In this document: positions 34,773 to 46,554 of the stretch, one piece after another
Layout: each line of letters opens with the position of its first letter
Position numbering within the stretch: the first letter of the stretch is position 1
DNA from: Alopecurus myosuroides
Lineage: Eukaryota; Streptophyta; Magnoliopsida; Poales; Poaceae
DNA: 64,000 bases
Assembly: GCA_028641055.1 (NCBI GenBank)
Contig: CM054063.1
Coordinates: forward strand, 44,370,220-44,434,219
Direction of reading: 5' to 3'
The notes under the pieces: model-generated
Database searches by the model: none
What the model was told of the DNA's origin: nothing
The model's input: only the letters and a program-made list of their open reading frames with translations
Position numbers and translations under genes: made by a program

Positions 34773-35217
34773 CGTCGGAATCTGTATCCGAGGGACTAGA
34801 TCCGGTTTCTGAGTCTAGTTTTGCTTCACTAGCTGCAAGGATAGAATCATGTTTTGAGATTTCTGCTTGATTAGCAGGTTTCTGGTCTTCCACTTGTTCT
34901 GTGGGTTCTGCATATTCCGCTTGTTCAGCAGGTTGTATCTGTACTGTACCGACGAAGTGCGATCTGGATGCAGGCATCTTCTGGGAGGTGATGGATCCAG
35001 TCATGCTTTCGCGATATGCAGTTATTAAATATCGATCTGTCTCAACGTATGAGTAAGATAGATCGGGTCCAAAGCCGTCTTCGATTGGGCAGAGGGCGGG
35101 TGGGATAAATTTACTTCCACCACGGAACCCTAGCGCCTCCGCCGTTAAACCTATGAAAATATTAGCGGATCCAATAGGAATAACGCAAGCACTTACCGGA
35201 TGGTTCCGTGCTGGCAT
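34773..35217 (-). pseudogene. N-terminal gag-like frame of element D, cut by element B
   Basis: A minus-strand frame starts MPARNHPVSACVIPIGSAN, contains DLSYSYVETDRYLITAYRES, then an acidic Glu/Gln-rich low-complexity stretch, and reaches the element B LTR at 34772, where the native sequence ends. No zinc finger or enzymatic motif. Identity as gag comes from its position after the primer-binding site only. Confidence 0.45.
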
Positions 35218-35351
35218 GTAGGAGTTGTTGTTGATGATGCGTGCTCCATATTCGTCGACCTCGAGGCTCCCGATCGCGTCTCACCGATTCCACCAGTAGC
35301 CTCGCTTGGAACATAACCCCGGACGCAGCTGGCCCCATGGTGGGCGCCAAC

Positions 35352-36230
35352 TGTCGAGTGATCATAGTAGGATTCATGGCAGGGGGTTCCATAACCCAAA
35401 GGTAGTACATGGGTACTAGACGTAGCGAAGTATCCAGTGGCGAAGATTCGATTTTACCTAGGTTCGATACTTCGCAACAATGACAACTCCCTACTTTTGC
35501 AATTTCACAATATCATGTCTAAAGACTGAAGTACACGATATAATGACTGAAGTACACGATATAATGCATCAGTATGATTGAGATCTCTCTTGCCTCTAGG
35601 GTTGCTCCTGTCCGACTTTATACCGGACTAGGGCTTACAGAAAAGGAAACTATTCATATTAGAAAAGTATCTCTAACTTGGACGTCAAGACGTCCGACTT
35701 ATTTTCCAAGCCGGACTGCGCATTGGGCCGCACTTCGGTTCTTCTAGAATCCGCCTTCCCGCGCGTCGGCCTACTAGGCCACTCGGTGAAGAATTCTGCT
35801 TCACCACCAGTGGGCCACCCTGATAGGACAACTTCTGGCCGATGCTGGATAACCCTAGTTCGGCGTATCCCGACAGGTCTAGGATAGAAGCAACATAATG
35901 CCACTCGTCCTCGCACCAGTCACCGGCGTCGGGCTCCTTTACTGCTGCCTCCTTGTACAAACAACAAAGGACCTAGGGTTTCAACAACCAAGGGGAATGC
36001 ACAGCGAGGGGAAGAAGGGGAACATGAGGAGTGGATAGAGGGGAACGGAACCGACCTCGTCCAGCGCTCGTCGAAGAAGGTTGCGTCAACGGAGCAAGCG
36101 TCGTTGCGGTCGCCTCCCACGTCGCATCAATTCCGTTCAGGAATGAGGAGAAGGTACGATTGGAGGAGGGAGGAGGTTTGGAATAGGAACTATCACGCGA
36201 CGTGAGAAAAATCTAGGCCGCACCATGACA
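35352..36230 (-). repeat. LTR of Gypsy-like element D
   Basis: About 879 bp, minus-strand ends TGTCATGG...CTCGACA (4-bp inverted TGTC/GACA). The inner end is fixed by the primer-binding site. The outer end is inferred from the TG/CA rule and is less sure. Confidence 0.6.
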
Positions 36231-36774
36231 CACGATATAATGGCGCTCGACCAAATGACGAGAGAGTTCCAGCCTCCGGTGTAGAGAAGACTTGTCACAA
36301 ATGAAAATTTTCAAGTATGTACATAATAAATACTATTAGAATTAAGAAAAATAAAAGTACGGAAAAAACAAATAATTTTTTTATCAAAATACTAAAAAAG
36401 AAGATAGCGAAAAAAAGCTGTTAAGCTGGCCCATTAGGCATGGCGATTACAGATTAAGGCACGCAATGAGCGTTGTATAGGATGTGCTGCTGGGCTACAG
36501 GGTACAAACAAGAGTCTTCTGCTACCCACAAGCATGGCAAGAACCGGCCCAACCCAGGCCGCCTGCCCGTACTTGCTCGCACGCTCCCCTCTCCTTACTC
36601 TCCTACTGTCGCACCCGTGCACCGCCCCACCACTACCAAAGGGGAACGAGCGCCGCCGTGCACGCACGCACGCACGCACGCACGCAAGCCTCCCTCCCGC
36701 CGGAGCACGAGCGCCGCCCCGACCTCCTCTCTCGCATACGGCGTTTCACCGCCCTGCCCCCCCGCTTTGCTGGA
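36231..36774 (+). promoter_or_regulatory. UEV1 promoter and 5' UTR region
   Basis: 544 bp between the element D LTR and the UEV1 start codon. It begins AT-rich, then has a site-II-like TGGCCCA at about 36426 and a pyrimidine/GC-rich probable 5' UTR from roughly 36540 containing a (CACG)n run. No TATA box at a convincing position. Confidence 0.5.
36661..36686 (+). repeat. (CACG)n microsatellite in the UEV1 5' UTR
   Basis: About six CACG/GCAC units; likely length-polymorphic. Confidence 0.8.
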
Positions 36775-38804
36775 ATGGCGTCCAGCGGCGACGCAGCCGG
36801 AGTTGTCGGTAAACCCTACCTCGCTCCCCGTACCGCTCCTGCTACCTTCCACTCCCCGTGGTCCGCCAGTTCCCAAACCGACTCGATGCGGTGCTCTAGC
36901 CCGTGCAATCGGCGGCGGATTCGTTCGCTGTGCCCTGGATCCGTTTCCCGTCCGTCAACCCATGCCTCGAGTCGAGTCTTCTCCGGCTCACGCGCGCGGG
37001 GCGAGGAGATTTTCCCGGGCTCAACTACTGTTGCTAATAGCAGCTTGTTAATTTCAGGAATAAAACTGCGGTTCAGTTCATTCAATTCGTGGGACTCGAG
37101 TTTAGGTCGTCGTCTTCATACTTAGTCATAGGTTAGCATATAGGAAGGATTGAGGAGCTGCCATATGTATCCGTCCGCCTTTCCGGCCATGTCTTGGCTG
37201 TAGGGCTCGCTAGCATATAAGGCAACAACTATTGTTCCCATGGCGAGAAAATTATGGGAAGTAGTCTTTCATCAGCGACACCATGGTACGATGCACAAAT
37301 TTCTGCACCTGAGACATACCTTGCTGGCGTCCCATGCGACTAGGACGTTGACACTGAATTGCCTGTTTGGATGGAACATATAACGTGATAGTGAAGTCCA
37401 TAGCTGTCGACAATCTTTATGATGGAGTTAGGAGCGTTAGAGGCTTGTACATACAAAAGAAAGGAAGAATCTAATGAATTTGCTGATAGCGATATTTTAG
37501 TAGAACGCAGTACATATGGACTAGCTTTGTGCAAACTAGACTAACAGTTCTTCATTTAGTCCCGAGCAGTGCTAGAATGAATACTCGTGGTTTATGTATT
37601 CCATATTTATTCTTGTGTGCTGTTACAACATGAAATAGTTTGTTGGCAGCCTGGTCCCTTTTGTTCCGGGAACATCACTACCCGAGTTTGCAAGGTGTAT
37701 TCTATTTTGAGGCCTCACTCAAAAGGGAAGAGATGTACACTATTGTGTAGAGCTTGTGAAGAGATGTACGTTTTGGAAGTACGAAATAATTGCACTTCTG
37801 TGATTGTTTAGCTGTCTAAATGCGAGTAATCTTCTGATGGGGTACACAGCCAAGGGAGATGGTAAACTAGAATGTTAAGCACAACATTAGGTAGAATTCA
37901 AGATATCCGAGAATTGTTCTCATTCGAGATTATGATAATCTACTCTGTGCAGTAAGCTGCAAATATTCTGTGGTTGTCTACTGACTCCTAATTGCTTATT
38001 GGAATACTTTGTGTTAGAAATTTTGCAAGTAGAGTAAGAATTATCAGTAAGCTGTCCATTGTAAGAATATCTCACCTGGTTCTTTGTATCTGGGTTGAAT
38101 TAGCTGCCCTAACATCAGATTTGGTTTGATGTGCCTATGCTGAAGCTATTAGTGCTTTTGGAAGCGAACTATTGACACTTTTACCTTCATAAAATATTTC
38201 TGTTCTGTAGTGCCGAGGAACTTCAGACTGCTGGAAGAGCTTGAGAGAGGAGAGAAGGGCATTGGGGATGGAACAGTTAGCTATGGAATGGATGACGCGG
38301 ATGACATATTCATGCGCTCTTGGACAGGAACAATAATTGGTCCCCACAACGTGAGATATTTCCACTTGCTTACTCTTGTTTTCTTCAAATGTGATAGTTG
38401 CGTTTCTGAGTTTGTGTTTTTTTGTTGACCACTTGGCGTATATTTGGCTCTGTAGACTGTCCACGAGGGCCGAATTTATCAGTTAAAGCTTTTCTGTGAC
38501 AAGGACTATCCAGACAGGCCACCCACCGTTAGATTTCACTCAAGAATCAATATGACCTGTGTAAATCCTGAGACTGGAATGGTACGGCAGTGGGTCTATG
38601 ATTCTGATAATTTTTCATCACTTGTTCTCCTTGTATTTCAAACTTAATTTGGAGTAAATGCAGGTTGACCAAAGGAAGTTCAGCCTGTTATCCAACTGGC
38701 GCCGTGAGTACACAATGGAGAACATCTTGATACAGCTCAAGAAAGAAATGGCGACATCACACAACCGGAAACTAGTGCAGCCTCCGGAGGGGACATTCTA
38801 CTGA
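36775..38804 (+). CDS. UEV1: Ubiquitin-conjugating enzyme E2 variant (UEV1/MMS2 family), 4 exons
   Basis: Exons 36775-36808, 38211-38350, 38456-38581 and 38664-38804 join in frame into 146 codons; all introns are GT-AG. The protein starts [19 protein letters not shown] and ends VQPPEGTFY. It is a complete UBC fold ([59 protein letters not shown]). The E2 active-site Cys region is replaced by [20 protein letters not shown], as in UEV proteins. These pair with UBC13 to build Lys63-linked ubiquitin chains for DNA-damage tolerance and signalling in nucleus and cytosol. Length and exon phases fit plant UEV1 genes, with no lesion. Intron 1 is long (1.4 kb). A Gypsy LTR lies about 0.55 kb upstream. 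Confidence 0.97.
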
Positions 38805-39190
38805 AAGCATTAGTCTCACTTGCCATCCAAGAAATCAGCAGTTCTCAATTTGGATATTGCATAAGATCAAACCTTAATCCAACATTTGGTGCAAACGATT
38901 GTACTTGAAACTTTGCCATGTCCTTTGCATGGTTCTGGTGTGTCTTGTCTCGCTTTCTTCGATAGTAGTAGCCGCTATGGCATTATCTTGTCTTGCTTTC
39001 TTTGTTAGTAGTAGCCGCTACGGCATTATCTCCTGGCCAAACCTTTGTTGTAATGACACACTTCAGCTTCCGCTATTGTTCTTAAAATTATCAGTACGTT
39101 GCTTGGTTATTGGATTGCAATTCCTATGTTTGGCTATTTTGTCTGAAGGACCTTATGTTGCATGGGAATCCGTATTGCGTGTGGTATAAA
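38805..39190 (+). other. UEV1 3' UTR and flank, with a tandem duplication
   Basis: 38943-39031 is a ~45-bp direct duplication around TAGTAGTAGCCGCTAYGGCATTATCT. No clear poly(A) signal was pinned down. Confidence 0.5.
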
Positions 39191-39273
39191 GAGGAGTACT
39201 AGTGTTTCACAACAGTACACTGCAAGTGATTGCTTGTACTACTTTGCCAATGGCTTCGGTCCCCTTATTTCTA

Positions 39274-39376
39274 CTCCCTCCAATCCATATTAATAGGTGC
39301 TGAAGTGGATGTATTTAGACATGTTTTATTGCTAGATACATCCACTTCAGCTCCTATTAATATGGATCGGAGGGAG
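39274..39376. mobile_element. Stowaway MITE
   Basis: 103 bp, nearly perfect hairpin with CTCCCTCCAATCCATATTAA at the left and the complement (GATCGGAGGGAG) at the right, flanked by TA (39272-39273 and 39377-39378). A Tc1/mariner-derived non-autonomous element. Confidence 0.95.
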
Positions 39377-39796
39377 TACTTATCTTTACTATTAAGCTTG
39401 CTGTGGTGGTATGGTGTCACACTTGCACTAAATTACATAAGGAATGCCACCGCACAACCTCACATCTAGATAATTACGGGGAATATGCCACCGCCTCGTC
39501 CTCAATTTTCTCCCCTAACCTCCTGTGAAAAAAATTCTACACAACCACAAAAATTGCGTAATCCTCTCCTTGATTTACTCAACAAATTTCTACTCTCTGC
39601 CTTTATCTCTATCTCTACTCAACAAAAAGTGTTCCTTCTCCCCCCCGCTCCGCGATACGTGTCGGTTTGGTCACTCCAACCTTCCACGTTTTCCCCGTCT
39701 TTCTTCGAGCGCCCTCTGGCGAAACGAATCGCGCCGACAGCGGGCCACTCTTCTTTTCTCGCCTAAATCTAGCATAACCGCTGACGCGAAGGGCGC

Positions 39797-40372
39797 TTGG
39801 CAATCTTGGAGGATCTCGGTAGACCTAGCATCGAGACGCGGCGCAGGTCCTCCTCTTCGGCGCCCTCCTTCTCTTCCCTGTCCTCCTGCCCTTCTCATTC
39901 TCCTCAGGGGACGAACGACGCCTTGATGCTCTCCACCCCGAGCCCTCCCCGGGGTCTCTCACCTTTGTCTTCTCTCTGCAGGCACGGCTCCTCCATGAAG
40001 CAGAGGACAGGGGCGACCACCATGCGAGCCTCCGACGACCAGCTCAGGTACGGAGCTGCCGCCTATCTCCCTCCACTATCCCTGTCATATCTCTCTCTGC
40101 TCACTGTCTCCTGTCTCGATCTCACTGCTCTCTGCAGGTACGCGCGGAGGGGAGCTGCTCTGCCACTCAGAGCTCTCTTCTCCGACGCCCCAACCATGAC
40201 CTCGAGCCAACCCTCTCTCCAAAGCGCAGCTAAGGCTCGCTTCCTCCTCCGGTGCGTGGACAGGACTCAACAACCCTTTCCAAGAACTGTTTCTGCAGTG
40301 AGAAGAGTCCCGGCAGATCTGGCACTTTCCGATAGTTTATCGGTCTTCAATGGATTGCGAGATTTTGTCTGA
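39797..40372 (+). other. Possible transcribed region with open frame; identity unknown
   Basis: A 191-codon plus-strand frame (MAILEDLGRPSIETRRRSSS...) in GC-rich sequence. Inside it CAG|GTACGG (about 40047) and CTCTCTGCAG (ending about 40137) could delimit a 90-bp intron whose removal keeps the frame. The sequence is Ser/Pro/Leu-rich and matches no family I know. Downstream to 40720 there are further exon-like GC islands. It may be an unannotated gene, a non-coding transcript or gene debris. Confidence 0.25.
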
Positions 40373-42760
40373 ACATGTGTACTCTGACTGAAGAATTATG
40401 GTCTGGCTGTAGTAAATCAGAGGTCAATTACAATCTTCAACACTGGTCAAGGGAGCTCATCTTAATCTTGAACACTTTTTTTTGTGGGATGTGTATGCAG
40501 TCACTGATGATTTTTTTTTTTGTTTCATGCATTGTCAATGGCAGGCTGATCTTCTGCACTTCTGCTGGCAACAAAATGAGCCCGCTGCTGTCTGCATGCA
40601 TGGACCTTGGTGGTCTCCATTAATCCTTACAAATCAGCTGGGAGATGGCTTATTCTGGACAGAGGCATGCTGCAGTCTTGGAGCTGATCGCAGCATGGGA
40701 GTTGCTTGAACGGGAAGGCTAACTCAGTTGAGTTACTTGAAAGGGGATGGTGGGGATGCGAATTCTTGTGCTAAAGCTATTCACATAATTGCAACAATGC
40801 GTGGCTGAAATGGTTTACCTGAAGCCTGAGACAGGTAACGACCATGCTACATTCATATTTACAGTCTGTAATGTTGGCTGTGAAGCAAAATTTGTTGATA
40901 TGGTTACTGAAAAAGTCGGTTAGTAACAACGCTGAATGTTGTCGGAACTGGTTATTTTGGGGTTGTATATGAGGTAACAGTGGCTGGACATGGCGAATTG
41001 GCACAACGCCGACTCTTATATGGACAGATGTTGGGCGATGCGCGTGATGCAGCGGTAGCCTAACTGTCCGAGGATGGAGCACCCATTGTATGTGATTCAG
41101 ATGTTGAAGTACCAAAGTGATCTACACCCGATGCAAACATCACACTCAGAAGCATGCATCTGTTGGCATGAAAGGAGTGATAGATAGCCTTGGAGCAAAT
41201 GTCTTTGGACAAACTAAATTCCATCACATGAGCATGCACACACGAGAGCTTCATGTTTTAAAACCAAAATTAGAGTAAACTCTGACAATATAAATATGAT
41301 GCCTAATTTGTATGCGTAATAACTTGAACTAAAGTGTTGAAAATCAGTACCGACAAGTGAATTATGCTAAATACTAAAAATTATGATCAACAACCATACT
41401 TGGATTTTCAGTATTTCAACTAAACATCTGCGAGGTCACACTGGGATATTCAGGTTTCTAAAGTTTAGAATTTTATATAAATATATATTACTATTGCATA
41501 GTGGTAGCTCCGCTTATATATTGAAAATTAATTAATTGTACAAATTTAGATTACTTTTATATTCATGTTGTATAAGTCTCCATTATATAGATTCAGATTA
41601 TATATTTAAAATTAATTAACTGTACAGATTTAGATTAACATGTGGGGTATAAGTTCCCATTTGAGCAAACTGTTCATTTATGTTTCATTAGCCATATTAC
41701 AAAGTCAAAAATTGCAATGTACTGAATGGAAAAGTTTTTTGTTGGCAAGTCGAGCTATTTATATGAACTAATATATCTTTCCTTCCAGAATGCCATTCTA
41801 TTCTATTAGCGGCTTATGGAATCGAGCATGGCAGGGTATGCTTGTAAGAGCACCTTTCTACTTGTGACAACCAGTACCTTTGTACCCTCCATTCAGCTTG
41901 TTGAGAAAAGGAACATGTCCTCTTAACCTTTTGTTTTACCTTGGGGATTTCCTTTTTCTTATTGACATTCATTCAATCCTAAATACGACCTCAAAATTTA
42001 CACAGTGACCAGATGCGATCAAGATGTTTCTGAACTACTGGAGCATTTAATTGGAACTGATAGTACATTTCGCTTCAGTCTGGTAGCTAGAGCGAGCAAC
42101 CTCCCTTGATCTGTACAGTTCGGTTGAGATGACCCTAATCTGTTGTTGGTTTTGGCTGGCGACGCGGTAGACTGGAATGGTCGGTGTACGTGTAGCTTTC
42201 AGTTTCTTTTGAATGAATTAGTTGGCTTTGTGTAGTATGTAGTTTTACTCTACCCATCTTGCAAATTATTTGAGTGATTTGGCTAATTATAAGTGTGCCC
42301 ATTACACTTCTAATTCTTGTAACATGAAATCCCCATTTTTTTTTCACCTGGAGGTTGAGCATCTCGAATTCTTATTCATCAATTAAGCTGATGCCAGGCT
42401 ACATTCAGCTTGCGTATGACATGATTTAACCATGTGCCTTTCGTTGTTTCCAGGACAAGGCCTCTGTGGATTTATTTATATTCAGGTTTTTCCATCCCCC
42501 ATTGCTCTCATTGATTTTCAAGAGGACAGAGTATAGCTGATAAACATGGGCTTCTTACTGGCATTTTTTCTCCTTCATACCGAAGCTGCTCTTCACTGCC
42601 AAAGAGTGCCAGGCTAACTTCATTATTGTCAAGGGCCTGTAGCTGATTATCATGTGGTTCGGTGAGAATGGAGGCAATGTTTGTGAATTTTTTTACAAGC
42701 GGCTCAGTCTGCATCATGTGTCCTCCTTTTGTGTGAGCTCGACAATTGCCACACAGGTTT
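40373..42760. other. Intergenic, no supported gene
   Basis: Mostly AT-rich. 41510-41640 holds an imperfect direct repeat (TATATATTGAAAATTAATTA / TATATATTTAAAATTAATTA, about 85 bp apart). Confidence 0.5.
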
Positions 42761-43910
42761 GTGTACCCCTCTCCCTAGCATTGTCTTTGGTGCGACATCT
42801 TCCATGGCTTAAAGATGTTGTCGTATAACAGAGAGGAGACAGCGATGCTCTGGTGGTGGGACAGATATAGTGAATCAGCTACTGACAAAGATGTTCGGTC
42901 CACCGTTGGATAAAAGAAAAAAAACAGTGGTGCCCACCCCCGACCGCGCCGCCGTTCTCCTCCAGCCCGACCCCTCATCCCTCTAGACGGCTGTCTCCAG
43001 TACTACCTCCACCAGCCGGAACACATCCTCAACTGGAAGAGCTCATCCTACATGCTGTTGACGGTGCCGTCGTCGACCCGCCTCCGGACTTCACCGCCGA
43101 CGCGCTCGCCTAGATCGACGACAACGAAGACGGCATGGGTATGGCACGGATGCGTCGACGTGCAGGAGCAACATGGCCGCCATGCGTGGAGGAGGCGGAG
43201 GGGCACGAGGAGACAACTATGGCCGTACAGCGAGGGACTCGATGGGACAACTATGGCCATACGGGAACGCTGCCCGCCCATCCCCAGCATCAGTGGCTAC
43301 ACCAGCGAGCGGGACACCGTCCCGCCCAGCCCCAGCATCAATGGCTACGGCGGCGAGAGGGACAGAAGCCTCGCCTCCAGCGCCGGCGACGGCAGCGTGG
43401 AGGTTCGTGCATAGAGTTCCAGATTCCTTCTCGTCCCCCATTTTCAGGCTCGGACTGGAATTGGTTGACCCCGACCATGTGGAAACTAATTTTCAGACTG
43501 ATGCAGGGTCGGAGTACTAAGGTGTTGGCTTCGTGAAGTACTAAGGTGTTGGCTTCGTGAAGTACATAATCCAAAATTGGTCTTTGTGCTGCAGTGCTTG
43601 TGTGCTGCCCGTTCTTTGCCTAAACTGTTGTTTGTCATTAAACTTGAGAAGCCCTTGGGATGGATTTGATGGTAGGTGCTATGGTACCGTGCCTGCTGTA
43701 CCTCTCCGTCCTTGTCTGCATTTTCTCGCTTGGCCAGAACTTCCTATTTGCAATCAAAATTTAGAAGCTCTTGAGATGGATGTGATGCTAGGTCCTACGG
43801 TGATGTGCCTGTTGTATCCACTTAATAACAATTCAGAATCCATCATCTTTTGTGTGTATGGTGATTTCAACCTGCATGATGAAGCATCATCTTTGTGTGT
43901 AAGGTGACCC
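42761..43910 (+). other. GC-rich gene-like debris with short tandem repeats
   Basis: 42940-43430 is GC-rich with exon-like composition, but frames on both strands are low complexity and mutually overlapping, so none is called. 43513-43560 is a perfect 24-bp tandem duplication (AGTACTAAGGTGTTGGCTTC unit). 43650-43700 and 43755-43810 are imperfect ~105-bp-spaced repeats (GAGAAGCCCTTGGGATGGAT / TAGAAGCTCTTGAGATGGAT). It may be cargo of the Helitron ending at 45278. Confidence 0.35.
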
Positions 43911-44668
43911 TCGTAGGTCGCTGTAACTTTTCTGATTAGCCCCTCGGGTTTTTTTTATATCAACCCGCAGTACAACTAAGTTATGTGTCCGGTTCGCTCA
44001 GTTTCTCTCCCAGTCTCCCTTCGCACCTGACGTCCGACCAGGAAAATCCCCTCAGTCGCCTAGGATCTTTTTCGGCGACCGGAGTTCCTGCCCTCCTCCC
44101 TCTTCCGCATGTCTTATCGAGCGGAGGTGCAGCTTCCCGCAGTGCAGGACGGTGGCTGGGGCCGTGACGGCCGTTCAGCACCTGGCCGAAGAAACGAGAG
44201 GGGAGGGGTTAGAAGAGGAGGTGATATGGACGAGGCATCGTGTTCGTCTGTAGTAGCAATAGCAGTAGGTAGGAAGGAGGGAGCAGATAAGATGGATATG
44301 TAATAGGAAAACGAGAATAGCAGAATGTACTAGCATATATCAACAAAAAAGCAAAAAAAAAAATGCATAATGTAGCATATATATCAACATGAAACTATTT
44401 AAAAACCTCGGCTGTTATCGTAACAAAAGCCCAACCAAGACACGAGCAGGTTTTATTTTTTATTTTTACTTCCTGCATGATCTCTTCTACACAAATCATT
44501 CACCTTAGTTTTCATATATTCCGAAAGTCGGTGGACACAAAACAATTTAGGTTCTCTAAAAAAAACAATTTAGGGGAACTCACTTTTTTGTTAAGGAACT
44601 TCATCACATACGGCCATGATCTTGTTAGATTGACAATTAAAAATTTGGACGTATTCTTTTATTAGAGT
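43911..44668. other. Intergenic, no supported gene
   Basis: Short overlapping ORFs only; AT-rich from 44300. Confidence 0.4.
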
Positions 44669-44677
44669 TATATTTAT

Positions 44678-44888
44678 CGGATATTTAAGTCCGTGCCCCT
44701 GTTTTCTTAGTTGTGCTCACTTTTTTCTATTCGTTAACTTTTTGCTCACTTTTTCCCATGTCTCTAAATTTTGCTTTCACATTTCGCTCACATTTGCGCC
44801 CGAAAAGTTGCTCAAAACCACGATGAAATGAGCGACTGGGGAAAAGTGAGCAAAACTAAGAAACCGGAGGCACTAACTAAAATATCCC
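44678..44888. mobile_element. Mutator-like MITE
   Basis: 211 bp with long TIRs (right end complement begins GGGATATTTTAGTTAGTGCC and continues CCGGTTTCTTAGTTTTGCTC; the left end matches with a few changes). The flanks TATATTTAT (44669-44677) and AATATTTAT (44889-44897) match at 8 of 9 positions, fitting the 9-bp duplications of Mutator elements. No coding capacity. Confidence 0.6.
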
Positions 44889-45250
44889 AATATTTATAGT
44901 TCGCTTAAATAAAACATAAATGTTTGTGATATTATCGACAATTGATTGCAGTTGTTTCTTTGATTGCGCAAAATATGGGAGACTTGTAGTTGGTAGTTTC
45001 ATAGATGAACTAATACTTTTTGAGAAGCAATGCTTGATATTGGTTTGAGGTATATTCAAATAATGACTATATATACTACTCATTGCGATCGTAAAAAAAT
45101 GTCGTGGGTTATATATAGGTATAAGTTGTACAATAATAGTTGGTTTCCAGCTCCACTTATACCAGGTCTAAGGGACTACAAGTTTTAATTCATATTTTCC
45201 ATGATATTGTAGCCAATGTGATTTATTCTTATCTATATTCATCATGATTC

Positions 45251-45278
45251 CGTGGCAACGCACGGGCACTCTGCTAGT
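45251..45278 (+). mobile_element. Helitron 3' terminus
   Basis: Hairpin CCGTG-GCAACG-CACGG followed by GCACTCTGCTAG and then T, the usual Helitron 3' end (stem-loop about 10 bp before CTAG, insertion before T). The matching 5' TC end was not located, so the extent is unknown. Confidence 0.55.
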
Positions 45279-46542
45279 ATATAATAAAAGAGTAAACCTA
45301 TCTGAAACATTAAATCTTATGCGTTCAAATAGCCTTCAATCAATGACCTAAAAGTTGTTCCAATATTGAGCACATCTCAACAAAGCAAACTAAATTTTAG
45401 CATTTAACACCCCCGCAAAAAATCACGTACAGATTTGGTACCAAAAGACAGCGCTGATCTTGGAAGAATCTTGAGATGGCCACACTCATCTTAGTAGAAT
45501 CTTGAGATGGCCACACTCATCTTAGGATCTATGAATTAACCAATGTTTTGTGGGTTTTCTTGGGGTTTTTTCTGAATGAATGGGGTCGCTCGAGTTCGGG
45601 GAGGACACAGCCCTAGGACGGTCCCACTTGTTAGAACTCAGCCCCGTAACTATCATTTCCTAAAAAAAGTCTCGTAACAGTCATTCTCTTAGTGTTTCCA
45701 TGTAGGATGATTGTTGAGGTGGAAGAGAGAAGTAAAAAAAGAGTTTATCTTCTTTTATCTAAAAGATGATCTATTAGCAACACGTGTCTCACCACATGGA
45801 TAGGGGTAAGACTAAAAGATAAACCATTGTACGACATATTTTATTGTCATACCAAATTAGTCGGGTCTAAGATAAGATTATTTTATAAACCATTGTACAT
45901 GCTAAGGGAATTTATCGTTCACCTTACCAGGGATTAGAGCACGGCGAAAATAATTTTCTCACAATCTGTTTATGGTTGGCCAATTAACCAAGCATGAAGA
46001 TTTTGGAACCACATAGCCAAGCCGAGGAATTGCAAGCAACCAAACATGGCCTAAATTTTCCTATATATGTGGTTCGGCGTAATTTGAATTTAGAATTTAT
46101 TTTTAGAGCTAACCCCTTCATGTGCCACGCTACTAGTACCCATGAAGACGAGGAACTATCCGCTGCATCGACACTTGTAGTACAACCAGTGTACCTGCTG
46201 TCAGGACACATCTACAATTTTCGAAAAGAATTAAAAATAAATTACAACACAGATATAACAAAAAATTAGCATGGGACAAAAATTTAAATTCAAATGTGGA
46301 ACATAAGAGTGAGCTGAAAGATTCCACAGTAGAATTCACGCCACTCACGTGCGATCCCCATGTTTTCCTCGAGCCAGACGTGAAGTGAAATTTCTCAAGA
46401 ATTCAAAGAGGAGAAGTGGACTTCTATATATTTGGTTCTATGAACTTAGATTTTAATATCTAGAAATTTCTAAGAAAAACCTAATCCTTACATGTGCCAA
46501 TTAATAGTACACATGAAGATGGGAGAGATTGGAGAACCTATC
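45279..46542. other. Intergenic, no supported gene
   Basis: Contains a 31-bp perfect tandem duplication (45465-45526, AGAATCTTGAGATGGCCACA unit). A stretch at 45680-45905 has MITE-like composition, but no convincing paired ends were found. Confidence 0.4.
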
Positions 46543-46554
46543 TGTTCACATTCT

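Larger units (their letters stand above)
34773..36230 (-). mobile_element. Gypsy-like element D, 5' fragment
   Basis: The minus strand has an LTR (36230-35352), a primer-binding site TGGCGCCCACCATGGGG (35349-35333) and a leader/gag frame that ends at Copia element B. This primer site differs from the iMet type and is seen in several Triticeae Gypsy families. Superfamily by inference. Confidence 0.65.

Noticed and set aside
36484..37125. 213-codon ORF across UEV1 exon 1
   Set aside because: It is not the frame used by UEV1, ignores the exon 1 donor, and is low complexity in the GC-rich 5' UTR.
45680..45905. Possible additional MITE
   Set aside because: Composition and a partial match at the ends were suggestive, but no paired TIR plus target duplication could be shown.
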